Positions 26,853 to 36,760 of a stretch of 64,000 bases of DNA are shown piece by piece. The stretch's first letter is position 1. Each line of letters opens with the position of its first letter. Source of the DNA: Chelatococcus composti. Lineage in GTDB: Bacteria; Pseudomonadota; Alphaproteobacteria; Rhizobiales; Beijerinckiaceae. Under the pieces are notes generated by a model. It was not told the origin of the DNA. It saw only the letters and a program-made list of their open reading frames with translations, and did not search any database. The stretch lies in contig NZ_JACHEH010000008.1 in the NCBI RefSeq assembly GCF_014201415.1, forward strand, positions 1-64,000. The letters are read 5' to 3'. Made by a program: the position numbers and the translations under genes.

Positions 26853-26867
26853 TGCAATTCATTCGCA
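26853..26867 (+). promoter_or_regulatory. Mur/Fur-like box 2 before the Mn importer
   Basis: TGCAATTCATTCGCA repeats box 1 with 12 of 15 identical bases and lies 51 bp downstream, at the expected transcription start. Two such boxes bracketing a promoter suggest tight metal-dependent repression. A near-perfect GGAGGTGA ribosome binding site follows at 26871-26878. Confidence 0.65.
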
Positions 26868-26884
26868 ACAGGAGGTGATGCTTC

Positions 26885-27871
26885 ATGACCGGTGCCACGC
26901 GACGCGGCCTCATCGCCGGAGCTGCTGCGGCTTTGCTCACTTTCGCCGCCGCAGCGGGTCCTGCCGGGGCGCAGTCGCCGCCGGACGGCAGGCTCACCAT
27001 CGTTGCCACCACTGGCATGATTGCCGACGCCGTGCGCCAGGTGGCGGGCGACCGGGCCGAGGTAAAGGCCCTGATGGGCCCCGGCGTGGACCCGCACACC
27101 TATCGCCAGACCCGTTCGGATATCGTGGCCATGACGCAGGCTGATGCCGTCATGTGGCATGGCCTCTACCTCGAGGCGCAGCTCGAGTCCTTCTTCGCCG
27201 ATCTTTCCAGGCACAAGAAGGTTTTCGCCCTCGCCGAGAGCCTGCCCAAGGCCGAGCTGCTGGCGCACGAGGATTACGAGGGCCGTTATGATCCGCACGT
27301 CTGGATGGCGCCGCGCCTGTGGAAGGGCGTCGTCCTGGCCGCGCGCGACGCGCTGATTTCGCTCGATCCGGCCGGCGAGGAGACCTACCGGCGCAATGCG
27401 TCCGCCCATCTTGAGGAGATCGACAGGCTCGCCGATTATGGAGACAGCGTCATGGCGAGCGTGCCGGTCGCCTCGCGCGTCCTCGTCACGGCGCACGATG
27501 CCTTCCGCTACTTTGGCCGCGCCTATGGCTTCGAGGTGCTCGGCATCCAGGGCATCTCCACCGAGAGCGAGGCCGGGCTCAAGCACATCGAGGACCTCGT
27601 CGGCATCCTGGTCGAGCGCAAGATCGGTGCGATCTTCGTCGAGACCTCGGTGCCGGACCGAAACGTCAAGGCCCTCATCGAGGGTGCGGCGGCGCGCGGC
27701 CACAAGGTGGTCATCGGTGGCGAGCTTTTCTCGGACGCCATGGGCCGGCCCGGCACCTACGAGGGTACCTACATCGGCATGATCGACCACAACCTCACGA
27801 CCATCGCCAGGGCCCTCGGCGGCGATGCGCCGTCCCGCGGCTTTCAGGGCAGGCTCGCCCCGGCCGACTGA
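26885..27871 (+). CDS. Manganese-type ABC transporter substrate-binding protein
   Basis: 328-residue periplasmic cluster A-I metal-binding protein with a signal peptide (about 1-29, GAQ cleavage region). The expected metal ligands are visible: His71 (VDPHTY), His138 (YDPHVW), a Glu near 227 (GISTESEAG) and Asp284 (ELFSDAMG). Glu rather than His in the third position matches Mn-binding proteins such as PsaA, and there is no His-rich loop as in zinc-binding ZnuA, so Mn (possibly Fe) is most likely. First of four genes; upstream boxes suggest Mur/Fur control. Confidence 0.9.
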   Translation: MTGATRRGLIAGAAAALLTFAAAAGPAGAQSPPDGRLTIVATTGMIADAVRQVAGDRAEVKALMGPGVDPHTYRQTRSDIVAMTQADAVMWHGLYLEAQLESFFADLSRHKKVFALAESLPKAELLAHEDYEGRYDPHVWMAPRLWKGVVLAARDALISLDPAGEETYRRNASAHLEEIDRLADYGDSVMASVPVASRVLVTAHDAFRYFGRAYGFEVLGIQGISTESEAGLKHIEDLVGILVERKIGAIFVETSVPDRNVKALIEGAAARGHKVVIGGELFSDAMGRPGTYEGTYIGMIDHNLTTIARALGGDAPSRGFQGRLAPAD

Positions 27872-27888
27872 AGGGGCCTGACGCCAGG

Positions 27889-28725
27889 ATGCATGACACG
27901 ATGAACGCCCCGACCCTGATCGCCGACCAAGGCCGCACGCTCGGCCAGAACCATCCCGACAGTCCGCTCGCCATCAGCGGGCTGACGGTCAGCTACGGCG
28001 AGAAGCCGGTGCTGTTCTCGGTCGACTTCGTCGTGCCGAAGGGGGCGATGGTCGCCATCGTCGGCCCCAACGGCGCCGGCAAGTCCACGCTCATCAAGGC
28101 GGCGCTCGGCATCGTGCCGCGCATTGCCGGCGAGGTCACCGTCTTCGGCGTGCCCTACGAGAAGGCGCGTCACCGCATCGCCTACGTGCCGCAGCGCGCC
28201 AGTGTCGACTGGGACTTTCCGGCCACGGTCCGCGACGTGGTGCTGATGGGCCTTTATCGCGAGATCGGCTTCCTGCGCTTTGCCGGGCGCCGGCACCGCG
28301 AGAAGGCCCTCGCGTGCCTCGAGCGGGTCGGCATGGCGGCCTTCGCCGACAGGCAGATCGGGCAGCTCTCCGGCGGCCAGCAGCAGCGCGTCTTCCTCGC
28401 CCGCGCCCTCGCGCAGGAAGCGGACCTCTACGTGATGGACGAGCCCTTCGCCGGCGTCGATGCGGCCACCGAGCGGGCCATCATTGCCGTGCTCAAGGAG
28501 CTCAACCGCGCCGGCAAGACCATCGTCTGCGTGCACCACGACCTGGCCACCGTGCCCGAGTACTTCGACCACGTGCTGCTCGTGAACGTGCGCAAGATCG
28601 CCGACGGGCCTGTGGCCACCACCTTCACCTCGCAGAACCTGCAGGCGACCTATGGCGGGCGCCTCGCCGCCGCCCATGTGGAGGAGGTGGCCGTGGTGCG
28701 GGAGGCCGCCGGGGAAGGGCGATGA
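27889..28725 (+). CDS. Manganese-type ABC transporter ATP-binding protein
   Basis: 278-residue ATPase with Walker [10 protein letters not shown], signature LSGGQQQR, Walker B LYVMDEP and the switch His in CVHHDLATV. The [20 protein letters not shown] segment is typical of Mn/Zn ABC ATPases. The ATG at 27889 and another at 27901 are both possible. It overlaps the first permease gene by ATGA. Confidence 0.92.
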   Translation: MHDTMNAPTLIADQGRTLGQNHPDSPLAISGLTVSYGEKPVLFSVDFVVPKGAMVAIVGPNGAGKSTLIKAALGIVPRIAGEVTVFGVPYEKARHRIAYVPQRASVDWDFPATVRDVVLMGLYREIGFLRFAGRRHREKALACLERVGMAAFADRQIGQLSGGQQQRVFLARALAQEADLYVMDEPFAGVDAATERAIIAVLKELNRAGKTIVCVHHDLATVPEYFDHVLLVNVRKIADGPVATTFTSQNLQATYGGRLAAAHVEEVAVVREAAGEGR

Positions 28726-29933
28726 CGGCGTTCCTCGCGGCTCTTCTGCTCGGCGCAGGCTACAACACCGCCGTCGTCACCATCGGCGCGGCCATTCTCG
28801 GCGGCAGCGCCGGGGCCATCGGCACCTTCATCCTCCTGCGCAAGCGCTCCCTCGTCAGCGATGCCGTCAGCCACGGCACCCTGCCGGGCCTCGCACTCGC
28901 CTTCATCGTGATGGCGTGGCTCACCGGCGACGGGCGTGACATCGTCGCCCTCATGGCGGGGGCGGCCCTAAGCGCCACCCTCGGATTGCTCTGCGTCGAC
29001 TGGATCACCCGCCGCACACGCCTCACCGAGGATGCCGCCATCGGCGCGGTGCTGTCCGTCTTCTTCGGCTTCGGCATCGTGCTGCTGACGGTCATCCAGT
29101 CGCTGCAGACCGGCGGCCAGGCAGGCATCGCCGGCTATCTCCTGGGCTCGACGGCGGGCATGCTGCGCTCGGAGGCGGAGACCATCGCCGTCGCCGCCCT
29201 GCTCACGGGAGCGGTCGTCTTCGCGCTGCGCCGCCCCTTCACGCTGGTGTGCTTCGACGAGGACTATGCCGCCACGCGCGGCATCGACGTGCGCCTCACC
29301 GACCTTGCCATGATGGGCGTGCTGCTCGCCGTCACAGTCATCGGGCTCAAGGTCGCCGGCCTCGTGCTCATCGTCGCGCTCACCATCATCCCGCCGGTGA
29401 CAGCCCGCTTCTGGACCGACCGGCCGGGGCGCATGGTGCTCATCGCCGCCGCCTTCGGCGCTGCCGCGGGCTATGTCGGTGCTGCCATCTCCGCCTCGGG
29501 ACGCGACCTGCCGACGGGGGCGGTGATCGTGCTCACCGCGTCCGCCTTCTTCGCGCTCTCGCTTGTCCTGTCGCCCGTGCGCGGGCTGATGTCGGGCCTC
29601 GTTACGCGTCTGCGCTTCCGGCGCCGGGTGCACGAGCGCCAGGGCCTGCTCGCGCTCGCCCGCGGCGAGGCCATCTATGATCCACTCACCATCAAGGTGC
29701 TGCGCCGGGCCGGACACATCCGCGCCGACGGCGTCGCGACGCTGAAGGGCCGAGCTGCCGCGGCCGCCGCCGTGCGGGAGGAGGCGCTGTGGGCGCTCTA
29801 TCGTCGCCTGCATCCCGACGAGGCTGCGGCGCTCGACCACCAGGGCCTCGTGCCTATCGACAGGGCCCTGCCGCCCGATGTCGTGGCCGATCTTTCCGCC
29901 CGCCTCGAGCCGGCGCTCACGGGAGCACGCTGA
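28722..29933 (+). CDS. Manganese-type ABC permease with C-terminal winged-helix-like extension
   Basis: 403-residue permease. Residues 1 to about 290 are the usual ABC-3 membrane domain ([38 protein letters not shown]). About 110 extra cytoplasmic residues follow. Within them, [16 protein letters not shown] and [18 protein letters not shown] resemble the winged-helix and linker of DtxR/MntR repressors (pattern LT..G...A, R-H-LWE-YL). Fusions of this kind are known, for example chlamydial YtgCR, but here the metal ligands of a full repressor are not apparent. It overlaps the second permease by TGATG. Confidence 0.88.
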   Translation: MTAFLAALLLGAGYNTAVVTIGAAILGGSAGAIGTFILLRKRSLVSDAVSHGTLPGLALAFIVMAWLTGDGRDIVALMAGAALSATLGLLCVDWITRRTRLTEDAAIGAVLSVFFGFGIVLLTVIQSLQTGGQAGIAGYLLGSTAGMLRSEAETIAVAALLTGAVVFALRRPFTLVCFDEDYAATRGIDVRLTDLAMMGVLLAVTVIGLKVAGLVLIVALTIIPPVTARFWTDRPGRMVLIAAAFGAAAGYVGAAISASGRDLPTGAVIVLTASAFFALSLVLSPVRGLMSGLVTRLRFRRRVHERQGLLALARGEAIYDPLTIKVLRRAGHIRADGVATLKGRAAAAAAVREEALWALYRRLHPDEAAALDHQGLVPIDRALPPDVVADLSARLEPALTGAR

Positions 29934-30907
29934 TGGGAGCCGACTTCGTCGTTCTCAGCCTCGTGCCGATCGCGATCGGCATCCTCGTCTCGGTATCCTG
30001 CGCGCTGCTCGGCAACTTCCTCGTCCTGCGCCGCCAGAGCCTCATCGGCGACGCGGTGAGCCACGTGGTGCTGCCGGGCATCGTCGGCGCCTTCGTCCTT
30101 ACCGGCACCGTCGCCGCCGGGGCCATGCTGCTCGGCGCTGGCATCGCCGCCGTCGTCGCCGTCCTCATCATCGAGGTCGTGCGCCGCGTCGGGCGGGTGG
30201 AGCCGGGAGCGGCCATGGGCGTCGTCTTCACCACGCTCTTTGCGGCGGGTGTGCTACTGCTCGAGCAGTCGGACACCAGCACCGTGCACCTCGACGTGGA
30301 GCACGCGCTCTACGGCAATCTCGAGAGCCTGATCTGGCTCGCCGGCGGCGCCGGCTGGCCGGCGCTGCTCGATGCGGAGGCGCTCGCGGCGCTGCCGCCG
30401 CAGCTGCCGCGCCTCGCGCTCGTCACCCTGGCCGTCGTCGTGTTCCTGCTCGTGTTCTGGAAGGAGCTCGTCATCGGCACCTTCGATGCGACGTTCGCCG
30501 AGAGCATTGGCGCGCGGCCGGGGCTCGTGGGCTTCGCGCTCATCGTCATGGTGGCGGTGGCGGCTGTGGCGGCGTTCGACGCCGTGGGCTCCATCATCGT
30601 CATCGCCATGTTCATCTGCCCGCCCGCTGCCGCACGGCTGATGACGGACCGGCTCGTGCCGCAGCTTGCCTGGAGCGTCCTTTTCGCCGTCGTCTCGGCG
30701 GTGGCCGGTTACGTGCTCGCCGGCTATGGCCCGCTGTGGCTCGGCGCCAGCTACAGTGTCAGCGCCGCGGGGATGATCGCGACGGTGTCGGGGCTCATCC
30801 TGGCGCTCGCCTGCCTCGCCGGTCCGCGGCGCTTCGGCTCGCGCACGGCGGCGAGGCGCCGGGCCCGTCAATCCCAGTCGTCGATGTCGAATTCCTTGCA
30901 GGTATAG
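29933..30907 (+). CDS. Manganese-type ABC permease, second subunit
   Basis: 324-residue ABC-3 family permease (LLGNFLVLRRQSLIGDAVSHVVLPGI; AAFDAVGSIIVIAMFICPPA). It forms a heterodimer with the preceding permease in systems such as SitCD/TroCD. The last 40 bases overlap the convergent small secreted protein gene, so the polar tail after the last helix may be variable. Confidence 0.92.
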   Translation: MGADFVVLSLVPIAIGILVSVSCALLGNFLVLRRQSLIGDAVSHVVLPGIVGAFVLTGTVAAGAMLLGAGIAAVVAVLIIEVVRRVGRVEPGAAMGVVFTTLFAAGVLLLEQSDTSTVHLDVEHALYGNLESLIWLAGGAGWPALLDAEALAALPPQLPRLALVTLAVVVFLLVFWKELVIGTFDATFAESIGARPGLVGFALIVMVAVAAVAAFDAVGSIIVIAMFICPPAAARLMTDRLVPQLAWSVLFAVVSAVAGYVLAGYGPLWLGASYSVSAAGMIATVSGLILALACLAGPRRFGSRTAARRRARQSQSSMSNSLQV

Positions 30908-31176
30908 CCGATGAAGCAGTTCGGCGTGTCCGCCGTGCGCACCCAGGCCGGGCTCGTGACCTGAGTCGGGAAGCAGAAGCTGCCGTTGGCGACATAGCGG
31001 TCGTAGGTCGTCCTGCTCGTGGAGATGACGACGGCGCCGCGCGAGGCGACGATCTGGGCGAGGGCACGGCAGGAGAGCCCGGGCGCATAGGGGCGCGACT
31101 GGGCGAGGGCCTGCCCGGTCGGCGCAGCGAGGGCCGCGGCGGTCAACAGGGCAAGGGTGAGGGTACGGGCTGTCAT
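30868..31176 (-). CDS. Small secreted cysteine-containing protein
   Basis: 102-residue protein with a clear signal peptide (about 1-25, ending GQALAQ). The mature 77 residues contain four cysteines (SCRAL, SFCFP, PNCFIGYTCKEF), which could form two disulfides, and an acidic end. I do not recognise a named function; similar short exported proteins are common in Hyphomicrobiales. Convergent with and overlapping the permease gene by 40 bases. Confidence 0.7.
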   Translation of the reverse strand: MTARTLTLALLTAAALAAPTGQALAQSRPYAPGLSCRALAQIVASRGAVVISTSRTTYDRYVANGSFCFPTQVTSPAWVRTADTPNCFIGYTCKEFDIDDWD

Positions 31177-31293
31177 CGTCCTGTCTCCACATCAGACGTC
31201 AGGCGCCTGAACCGATAAATGATAGCCTGCTTGAAACAGAATGGCCTCGTCGTGCGTTCCCACACCACTCGCAAAGTCAAGGGGTGGAACGCC

Positions 31294-31446
31294 ATGTCCA
31301 CGATACTCATCGTCATACTGATATTGTTGCTCATCGGCGCTCTGCCGAGCTGGCCCTACAGTGCAGGCTGGGGCTACTACCCCAGCGGTCTTCTGGGCCT
31401 CATCCTCATCGTCATTCTCATTCTGGCCTTGACGGGGCGCTTGTAG
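31294..31446 (+). CDS. DUF3309 small membrane protein
   Basis: 50-residue hydrophobic protein: one helix (TILIVILILLLIGALP), a central WPYSAGWGYYPSG loop and a second helix. This is the DUF3309 pattern, widespread in proteobacteria and often expressed under envelope or general stress; function unknown. The ATG at 31294 follows AAGGGG. Confidence 0.85.
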   Translation: MSTILIVILILLLIGALPSWPYSAGWGYYPSGLLGLILIVILILALTGRL

Positions 31447-31538
31447 CCACCCCGCCGTCCGGCGTTCTCGACGCGACCGCCGGTGCATGCCTTGCGCCGG
31501 CGGCTGCATGACATGCAGGGGTCACAGGGAGGCAACAC

Positions 31539-31622
31539 ATGGAGTTGACCATCCAGCTTCTCGGCGTGCTCGGTTCTCTCGTCGTCTTCGTGGCGATCTG
31601 CGCCCTCGAAGGGGTCAGCTGA
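31539..31622 (+). CDS. 27-residue membrane microprotein (candidate)
   Basis: Short frame MELTIQLLGVLGSLVVFVAI then CALEGVS, a single hydrophobic helix with a charged start. AGGGAGG lies seven bases before the ATG, a better ribosome binding site than most in this window, and the next gene is convergent. Downstream of the DUF3309 gene on the same strand. No family recognised. Confidence 0.5.
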   Translation: MELTIQLLGVLGSLVVFVAICALEGVS

Positions 31623-31651
31623 CGGCACCCCTGACACGAAACACAAGCGGT

Positions 31652-32551
31652 TCAGGAGGCGAGCGGCACGCCTTCGCCTCGGCCCAGTGGCCTTGCCGCC
31701 TGCGACAGGTGGTAGAGCACGATCCCGCTCGTCGTCGCCACGTTGAGGGAATCGAAGCCCTTCGCCATGGGGATGGAGACGGTCGAGGTGCGCGCCATGA
31801 CATCGGACGGCAGGCCCGGTCCCTCCGCGCCGAGAAGGATGGCGGCGCGGGCAGGGCGCGCAAGCTCCGCGAGCGGCGTGGCTCCCGACGGGCTGAGCGC
31901 GAAGGGCGCGAAGCCGTTCTCCTCGAGAAGCGCAACGACGTCCTCGTTCCGGCCGATACGGGCCGTGGGCACGACGAGGCTCGCGCCGACGGAAACCCGG
32001 ATGGCCTTGCGATAGAGCGGGTCGCAGCTCACCGCGTCGAGCAGCACGGCCGCGGCGCCGAAGGCGGCTGCGTTGCGGAAGATGCCGCCGACGTTGTCGT
32101 GGTTGGCGATGCCGAGGCCGACGACGACCAGCGCCTCCGCGGGCAGCCGAGCAAGGAGGTCAGCCGCGGGGGGCAACGGCGCGCGTTCGCCCAGCGCCAA
32201 GATGCCGCGGTGGATGTGAAAGCCGACGATGGCGTCCATGACGGCCGGCGCCGCCCGGTAGACCGGCACGCCCGCCGGCACCAATGCGAGAAGGTCGCTG
32301 AGACTGTCGAAGCGGTTGGCCGCCACCAGCAGCGAGCGCGTGCGCGCGGCGGCGCGCGTCAGCAGCACGCGCAGCACCACTTCGCCCTCGGCGATGAAAT
32401 GTCCCTGCCGACCGACGAGATCGCGCTCGCGCACGTCCCGATAGGCGTCGATGCGGGGATCGCCGGCATCAACGATGTCGATGACCTCAACCACCGGCGG
32501 CTCCTGCGTGGCCCTGACTGCAGCAGTCGCCAGCCATGCACCCGGATGCAT
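31652..32551 (-). CDS. TrmH/SpoU-family RNA 2'-O-methyltransferase
   Basis: SPOUT-class SAM-dependent methyltransferase with a trefoil knot. Motif 1 is [20 protein letters not shown] (with Asn and catalytic Arg), motif 2 [10 protein letters not shown] and motif 3 [18 protein letters not shown]. The N-terminal substrate-binding domain contains [16 protein letters not shown]. It modifies a tRNA or rRNA ribose; the target cannot be read. 299 residues from 32551, but a GTG at 32494 is likely the real start because the first 19 residues run through a palindrome (32533-32554) and do not look like the family. Confidence 0.88.
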   Translation of the reverse strand: MHPGAWLATAAVRATQEPPVVEVIDIVDAGDPRIDAYRDVRERDLVGRQGHFIAEGEVVLRVLLTRAAARTRSLLVAANRFDSLSDLLALVPAGVPVYRAAPAVMDAIVGFHIHRGILALGERAPLPPAADLLARLPAEALVVVGLGIANHDNVGGIFRNAAAFGAAAVLLDAVSCDPLYRKAIRVSVGASLVVPTARIGRNEDVVALLEENGFAPFALSPSGATPLAELARPARAAILLGAEGPGLPSDVMARTSTVSIPMAKGFDSLNVATTSGIVLYHLSQAARPLGRGEGVPLAS

Positions 32552-32554
32552 GGC
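32533..32554 (+). promoter_or_regulatory. Stem-loop between trmH-like gene and ilvD
   Basis: GCCATGCA-CCCGGA-TGCATGGC is a perfect 8-bp inverted repeat followed directly by TTTTCC on the plus strand. It lies 110 bp before ilvD, in the leader region, so it could be an attenuator-like terminator or the operator of a divergent regulator. No leader peptide rich in Ile, Leu or Val was found. Confidence 0.45.
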
Positions 32555-32664
32555 TTTTCCTTCTGTTCGCTGGCATTGTCCCTTGCCTCTTTGGAACAGC
32601 CATAAGAAAAAGCCCGCTCACGCTCAAGGACGGCGCCGAAAGGCGCCAGGATATGGAAGATCCG

Positions 32665-34518
32665 ATGCCCAGCTATCGCTCGCGTACCTCGACCCATGGC
32701 CGCAATATGGCCGGTGCCCGCGGACTCTGGCGCGCCACCGGCATGAAGGACAGTGATTTCGGCAAGCCGATCATCGCAGTCGTCAACTCCTTCACCCAGT
32801 TCGTGCCGGGCCACGTGCATCTGAAGGATCTCGGCCAGCTCGTCGCGCGCGAGATCGAGGCGGCGGGTGGTGTCGCGAAGGAGTTCAACACCATCGCTGT
32901 GGATGACGGCATCGCCATGGGCCACGACGGCATGCTCTACAGCCTGCCCTCGCGCGAGATCATCGCCGACAGCGTGGAGTACATGGTCAACGCGCATTGC
33001 GCCGACGCCATGGTGTGCATCTCCAACTGCGACAAGATCACGCCCGGCATGCTGATGGCGGCCCTGCGCCTCAACATCCCGACCGTCTTCGTCTCCGGTG
33101 GCCCGATGGAGGCCGGCAAGGTTGTCCTCGGCGGCAAGAAGAGGGCGCTCGACCTCGTCGACGCCATGGTCGCGGCCGCCGACGACAACGTCTCGGATGA
33201 GGACGTGAAGGTCATCGAGCGCTCGGCCTGCCCCACCTGCGGCTCGTGCTCGGGCATGTTCACGGCCAACTCCATGAACTGCCTCACGGAGGCGCTGGGC
33301 CTTGCCCTGCCGGGCAACGGCTCGATGCTTGCAACCCACGCCGACCGCAGGCGCCTTTTCGTCGAGGCCGGCCATCTCATCGTCGATCTCGCCCGCCGCT
33401 ACTACGAGCAGGACGACGCCTCGGTACTGCCGCGCTCCATTGCCACCTTCAAGGCGTTCGAGAACGCGATGACGCTCGACATCGCCATGGGCGGCTCGAC
33501 CAACACGGTGCTCCACCTCCTCGCCGCCGCGCACGAGGCGGAGGTGCCCTTCACCATGAGCGACATCGACCGCCTCTCGCGCCGCGTGCCGGTGCTGTGC
33601 AAGGTGGCGCCTGCCGTCAGCCACGTGCATGTGGAGGACGTGCACCGCGCCGGCGGCATCATGGGCATCCTCGGCGAGCTCGACCGCGCGGGCCTCATCG
33701 ACACCAGCGTGCCGACGGTGCACAGCAAGACTCTGGCCGAGGCGCTGGATCGCTGGGACGTGCTGCGCACCGACAGCGAGAGCGTGCGCACCTTCTACCG
33801 GGCGGCGCCCGGCGGCGTGCCGACGCAGGAGGCCTTCAGCCAGGATCGGCGCTGGGACGAGCTCGACCTCGACCGTGAGAAGGGCGTCATCCGTTCTGTG
33901 GAACATGCCTTCTCGAAGGATGGCGGCCTTGCGGTGCTCTACGGCAACCTCGCCGAGGACGGTTGCATTGTGAAGACGGCCGGCGTCGACGAATCGATCC
34001 TGACCTTCTCTGGCCCGGCGCGCATCTTCGAGAGCCAAGACGCGGCAGTCGAGGGCATCCTCGGCAACAAGGTCAAGCCCGGCGAGATCGTGCTCATCCG
34101 CTACGAGGGCCCGCGCGGCGGCCCGGGCATGCAGGAGATGCTCTATCCGACGAGCTACCTGAAGTCGAAGGGCCTCGGCAAGCTGTGCGCCCTCGTTACC
34201 GACGGGCGCTTTTCCGGTGGCTCTTCGGGCCTGTCCATCGGCCACGTCTCGCCCGAAGCGGCGGAGGGCGGCACCATCGGTCTCGTCGAGGAGGGGGACA
34301 TCATCGAGATCGACATCCCCAACCGGCGTATCCACCTCGCCGTGCCGGAGGAGGAGATCGCCCGGCGTCGCGCCGCCATGGAGGCCAAGGGCCCCGCCGC
34401 CTGGCAGCCGGCTGCGCCGCGCAAGCGCAACGTGACGGCCGCGCTCAAGGCCTATGCGGCCCTGACGACCAGTGCCGCCCGCGGCGCGGTGCGCGACGTC
34501 AGCGGCCTGCGGCGCTGA
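32665..34518 (+). CDS. ilvD: Dihydroxy-acid dehydratase
   Basis: Third common enzyme of valine, isoleucine and leucine synthesis, dehydrating 2,3-dihydroxy acids to 2-keto acids with an Fe-S cluster. The 617-residue protein has the usual start ([19 protein letters not shown]) and the cysteines expected for the cluster in [10 protein letters not shown] and [17 protein letters not shown]. The ATG at 32665 with GGAAGA just upstream gives the standard family length. Confidence 0.96.
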   Translation: MPSYRSRTSTHGRNMAGARGLWRATGMKDSDFGKPIIAVVNSFTQFVPGHVHLKDLGQLVAREIEAAGGVAKEFNTIAVDDGIAMGHDGMLYSLPSREIIADSVEYMVNAHCADAMVCISNCDKITPGMLMAALRLNIPTVFVSGGPMEAGKVVLGGKKRALDLVDAMVAAADDNVSDEDVKVIERSACPTCGSCSGMFTANSMNCLTEALGLALPGNGSMLATHADRRRLFVEAGHLIVDLARRYYEQDDASVLPRSIATFKAFENAMTLDIAMGGSTNTVLHLLAAAHEAEVPFTMSDIDRLSRRVPVLCKVAPAVSHVHVEDVHRAGGIMGILGELDRAGLIDTSVPTVHSKTLAEALDRWDVLRTDSESVRTFYRAAPGGVPTQEAFSQDRRWDELDLDREKGVIRSVEHAFSKDGGLAVLYGNLAEDGCIVKTAGVDESILTFSGPARIFESQDAAVEGILGNKVKPGEIVLIRYEGPRGGPGMQEMLYPTSYLKSKGLGKLCALVTDGRFSGGSSGLSIGHVSPEAAEGGTIGLVEEGDIIEIDIPNRRIHLAVPEEEIARRRAAMEAKGPAAWQPAAPRKRNVTAALKAYAALTTSAARGAVRDVSGLRR

Positions 34519-34525
34519 CCCCGCG

Positions 34526-35761
34526 ATGACGGCAACTGCGCCCGCCACCACGCCCGCCGGCGGGCGCAGCTTCTTCATCACCGGCCTCGGCATCGGACAG
34601 ATCTGTTCCTGGGGCTCGCTCTATTACAGCTTTCCGCAGATCGCCGAGGCGATGGGGCGCGAGCTGGGCTGGGACAAGCCACAGCTCTACGGCGCGGCCA
34701 CGCTCGGCCTGCTGCTCAGCGGCCTTGCGGCCTATCCCGTCGGTGCCGCCATCGACCGCGGCCAGGGCCGCGCCGTCATGGCCGGCGGCTCGGTGCTCGC
34801 CGGGCTGCTGTTCCTTTTGTGGTCGCAGGTCGAGAGCCTGCCGGTCTTCTACCTCGCCGTTGCCGGTCTCGGCACCCTCCAGGCGGCGACGCTCTACGAG
34901 GCGGCCTTCGCCGTCGTCGCCCGTCGCACCGGCGCAGGCGCCGCGCGGGCCGGCATCACGGCCGTCAGCCTGTGGGGCGGCTTCGCCTCGACCGTCTTCA
35001 TCCCCTTCGTCGAGCTGCTCATGTCCAGCCTCGGCTGGCGTGGGGCGCTGATGGTCCTCGGCGCCGTCAACCTCGTCGTCTGCACCGGACTCTATGCGGC
35101 GGTCATCGACCCGCGCGCCGACACCGCGCCAGTGCATCACGGTGGCGGGACGCCTCCGCTCGACGGGCGCGCAGCTGTCGCCGCTGCGGCGCGCCGCCCC
35201 GTCTTCTGGGCGCTGGCCCTCGCCTTCACGGCCTATGCGGCCACCTTCTCGGCCTTCACCTTCCACCTCTATCCGCTGCTGACGGAAAGGGGCTTCGCTC
35301 CCGCCGCGGTGGTGGCGGCCATGGCGATCATCGGCCCGGCGCAGGTGGCGGGGCGCCTCCTCGTCTGGCTGTTCGCGGCGCGCGCCTCGGTGCGTGCCAT
35401 CGGCTCGGCGGTCGTCGCCGTCTTCCCGTTCGCCTTGCTGATGCTGGCCGCGCTGCCACCGAGCTTCGCGCTCATCGCCGTGGTCGCCGCTGCCTATGGC
35501 GGCGCCAACGGCATCATGACGATCGTGCGCGGCCTCGCCGTGCCGGAGATGGTGACGCGCGACGCCTATGGCGCCGTGACGGGCGCACTTTCGGTGCCGG
35601 GCACGGTCGCCAAGGCGCTCGCGCCCGCGGGCGCTGCGGTCCTCTGGGCCGCCGCCGGTTCCTACGATGCCGTGCTCGTCGGCATCATCGCGGCTGGCAG
35701 CCTGCTTGCCCTCGGCTTCTGGGTGGCTGCCGCCCTGTCGCGCCGGGAGGGCGCCCGGTAG
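34526..35761 (+). CDS. MFS transporter
   Basis: 411-residue major facilitator protein with about twelve hydrophobic segments, beginning GRSFFITGLGIGQICSWGSL, similar to MFS_1 permeases of unknown substrate. Motif A is weak (AAIDRGQGRAVMAGG). It starts seven bases after ilvD, so it may be co-transcribed, and ends three bases before the convergent sugar dehydrogenase gene. Confidence 0.85.
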   Translation: MTATAPATTPAGGRSFFITGLGIGQICSWGSLYYSFPQIAEAMGRELGWDKPQLYGAATLGLLLSGLAAYPVGAAIDRGQGRAVMAGGSVLAGLLFLLWSQVESLPVFYLAVAGLGTLQAATLYEAAFAVVARRTGAGAARAGITAVSLWGGFASTVFIPFVELLMSSLGWRGALMVLGAVNLVVCTGLYAAVIDPRADTAPVHHGGGTPPLDGRAAVAAAARRPVFWALALAFTAYAATFSAFTFHLYPLLTERGFAPAAVVAAMAIIGPAQVAGRLLVWLFAARASVRAIGSAVVAVFPFALLMLAALPPSFALIAVVAAAYGGANGIMTIVRGLAVPEMVTRDAYGAVTGALSVPGTVAKALAPAGAAVLWAAAGSYDAVLVGIIAAGSLLALGFWVAAALSRREGAR

Positions 35762-35764
35762 CCC

Positions 35765-36757
35765 TTACCGCTCGATGATCGCCTCGAGCAGATGCATCGC
35801 CCGCGCGCCGGCTGCAGCGTCCGGCACGTGGCGTCTCTCGCCCCGCGCCACGGCAAGGAAGTCTCCCAGCAGGGCGTGATAGCCCTTGTGGTCCTCGTTG
35901 GCCGCGACGGTGAGGTTCGGCTCCCACACGAGGGTGTCCTCGCCGTCGACGAGGCTCGCGTCCGTGCGGCTCACCTTGAAGGGTGGGGCGCGGTAGTAGC
36001 GCACCTCGTGCACGTTGCGCACCTCGACGCGCTGGTGATCGGCCATCACCTGCCACCATTCCATGGGGGTGCCGCGCGACTGGTGCGTGCCCATGACGAG
36101 CGTGCCGATGCCACCGCTCGCGAAGCGGAAGTCCACATGCAGCAGCAGCTTGCCGGGCGCGAGCTCGTGCTTGCGCGCGCCGATCTGCGCGACCTCTCCC
36201 ATGAGCCAGGGCACGAGGTCGAGGTAGTGTACGCAGTGGTGCAGGTAGAAGCCCGTGTAGTCGGGATCCTTCTCGAAATATGTCGGCGCCGTCATGTATT
36301 CGCCGAGGAAGCTCGCCGGTGTGCCGAACTCGGGCCTGGCGATAACGTTTGCGGCGATGCGGTTTGCCGTGGAATAGCGCTTCATGAAACCGAGCACGAC
36401 GGGCACGCCCGCGGCCTTCGCAGCCTCGGCCAGCTTCTGCGCATCGCCCGCCGTCGTGGCCGGGGGCTTCTCGATGAAAAGGGGCAGCCTGCGCGCGATT
36501 GCAGCCATGCCGATCGTGAAATGCGCGGCCGGGCCGGTGGCGACGCCGATGGCGTCGATGTCCTGCCGCGCCAGCACCGCCTGCCAGTCGCCCGTCGTGT
36601 CCACGGCCGCGATGCCGTAGCGCGCCGCCGTCCGGGCGAGGCGCGTCGCGTCGGTGTCGCAGAGAGCGGCTATGGTGACGTCGTGACGGATGAGCTGCGG
36701 CAGCAGCATTTCGTTGGCATGCGTGCCGCAGCCGATCCAGCCGATGCGGAGGGGCAT
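35765..36757 (-). CDS. Gfo/Idh/MocA-family oxidoreductase
   Basis: 330-residue NAD(P)-dependent dehydrogenase for a sugar or polyol. The N-terminal Rossmann motif is GWIGCGTHANE and the family EKP motif is LFIEKPPATT near residue 97. The C-terminal domain holds FYLHHCVHYLDLVPW. It is the last gene of a seven-gene carbohydrate operon, three bases after the TIM-barrel gene. Likely oxidises the imported sugar or its derivative. Confidence 0.88.
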   Translation of the reverse strand: MPLRIGWIGCGTHANEMLLPQLIRHDVTIAALCDTDATRLARTAARYGIAAVDTTGDWQAVLARQDIDAIGVATGPAAHFTIGMAAIARRLPLFIEKPPATTAGDAQKLAEAAKAAGVPVVLGFMKRYSTANRIAANVIARPEFGTPASFLGEYMTAPTYFEKDPDYTGFYLHHCVHYLDLVPWLMGEVAQIGARKHELAPGKLLLHVDFRFASGGIGTLVMGTHQSRGTPMEWWQVMADHQRVEVRNVHEVRYYRAPPFKVSRTDASLVDGEDTLVWEPNLTVAANEDHKGYHALLGDFLAVARGERRHVPDAAAGARAMHLLEAIIER

Positions 36758-36760
36758 GGC

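Noticed and set aside
31177-31293. EcfG-type stress promoter (GGAAC...GTT) between the secreted protein and the DUF3309 gene
   Set aside because: On the minus strand GGAAC is followed by GTT after 18 bases without the usual C before GTT; spacing and sequence are marginal.
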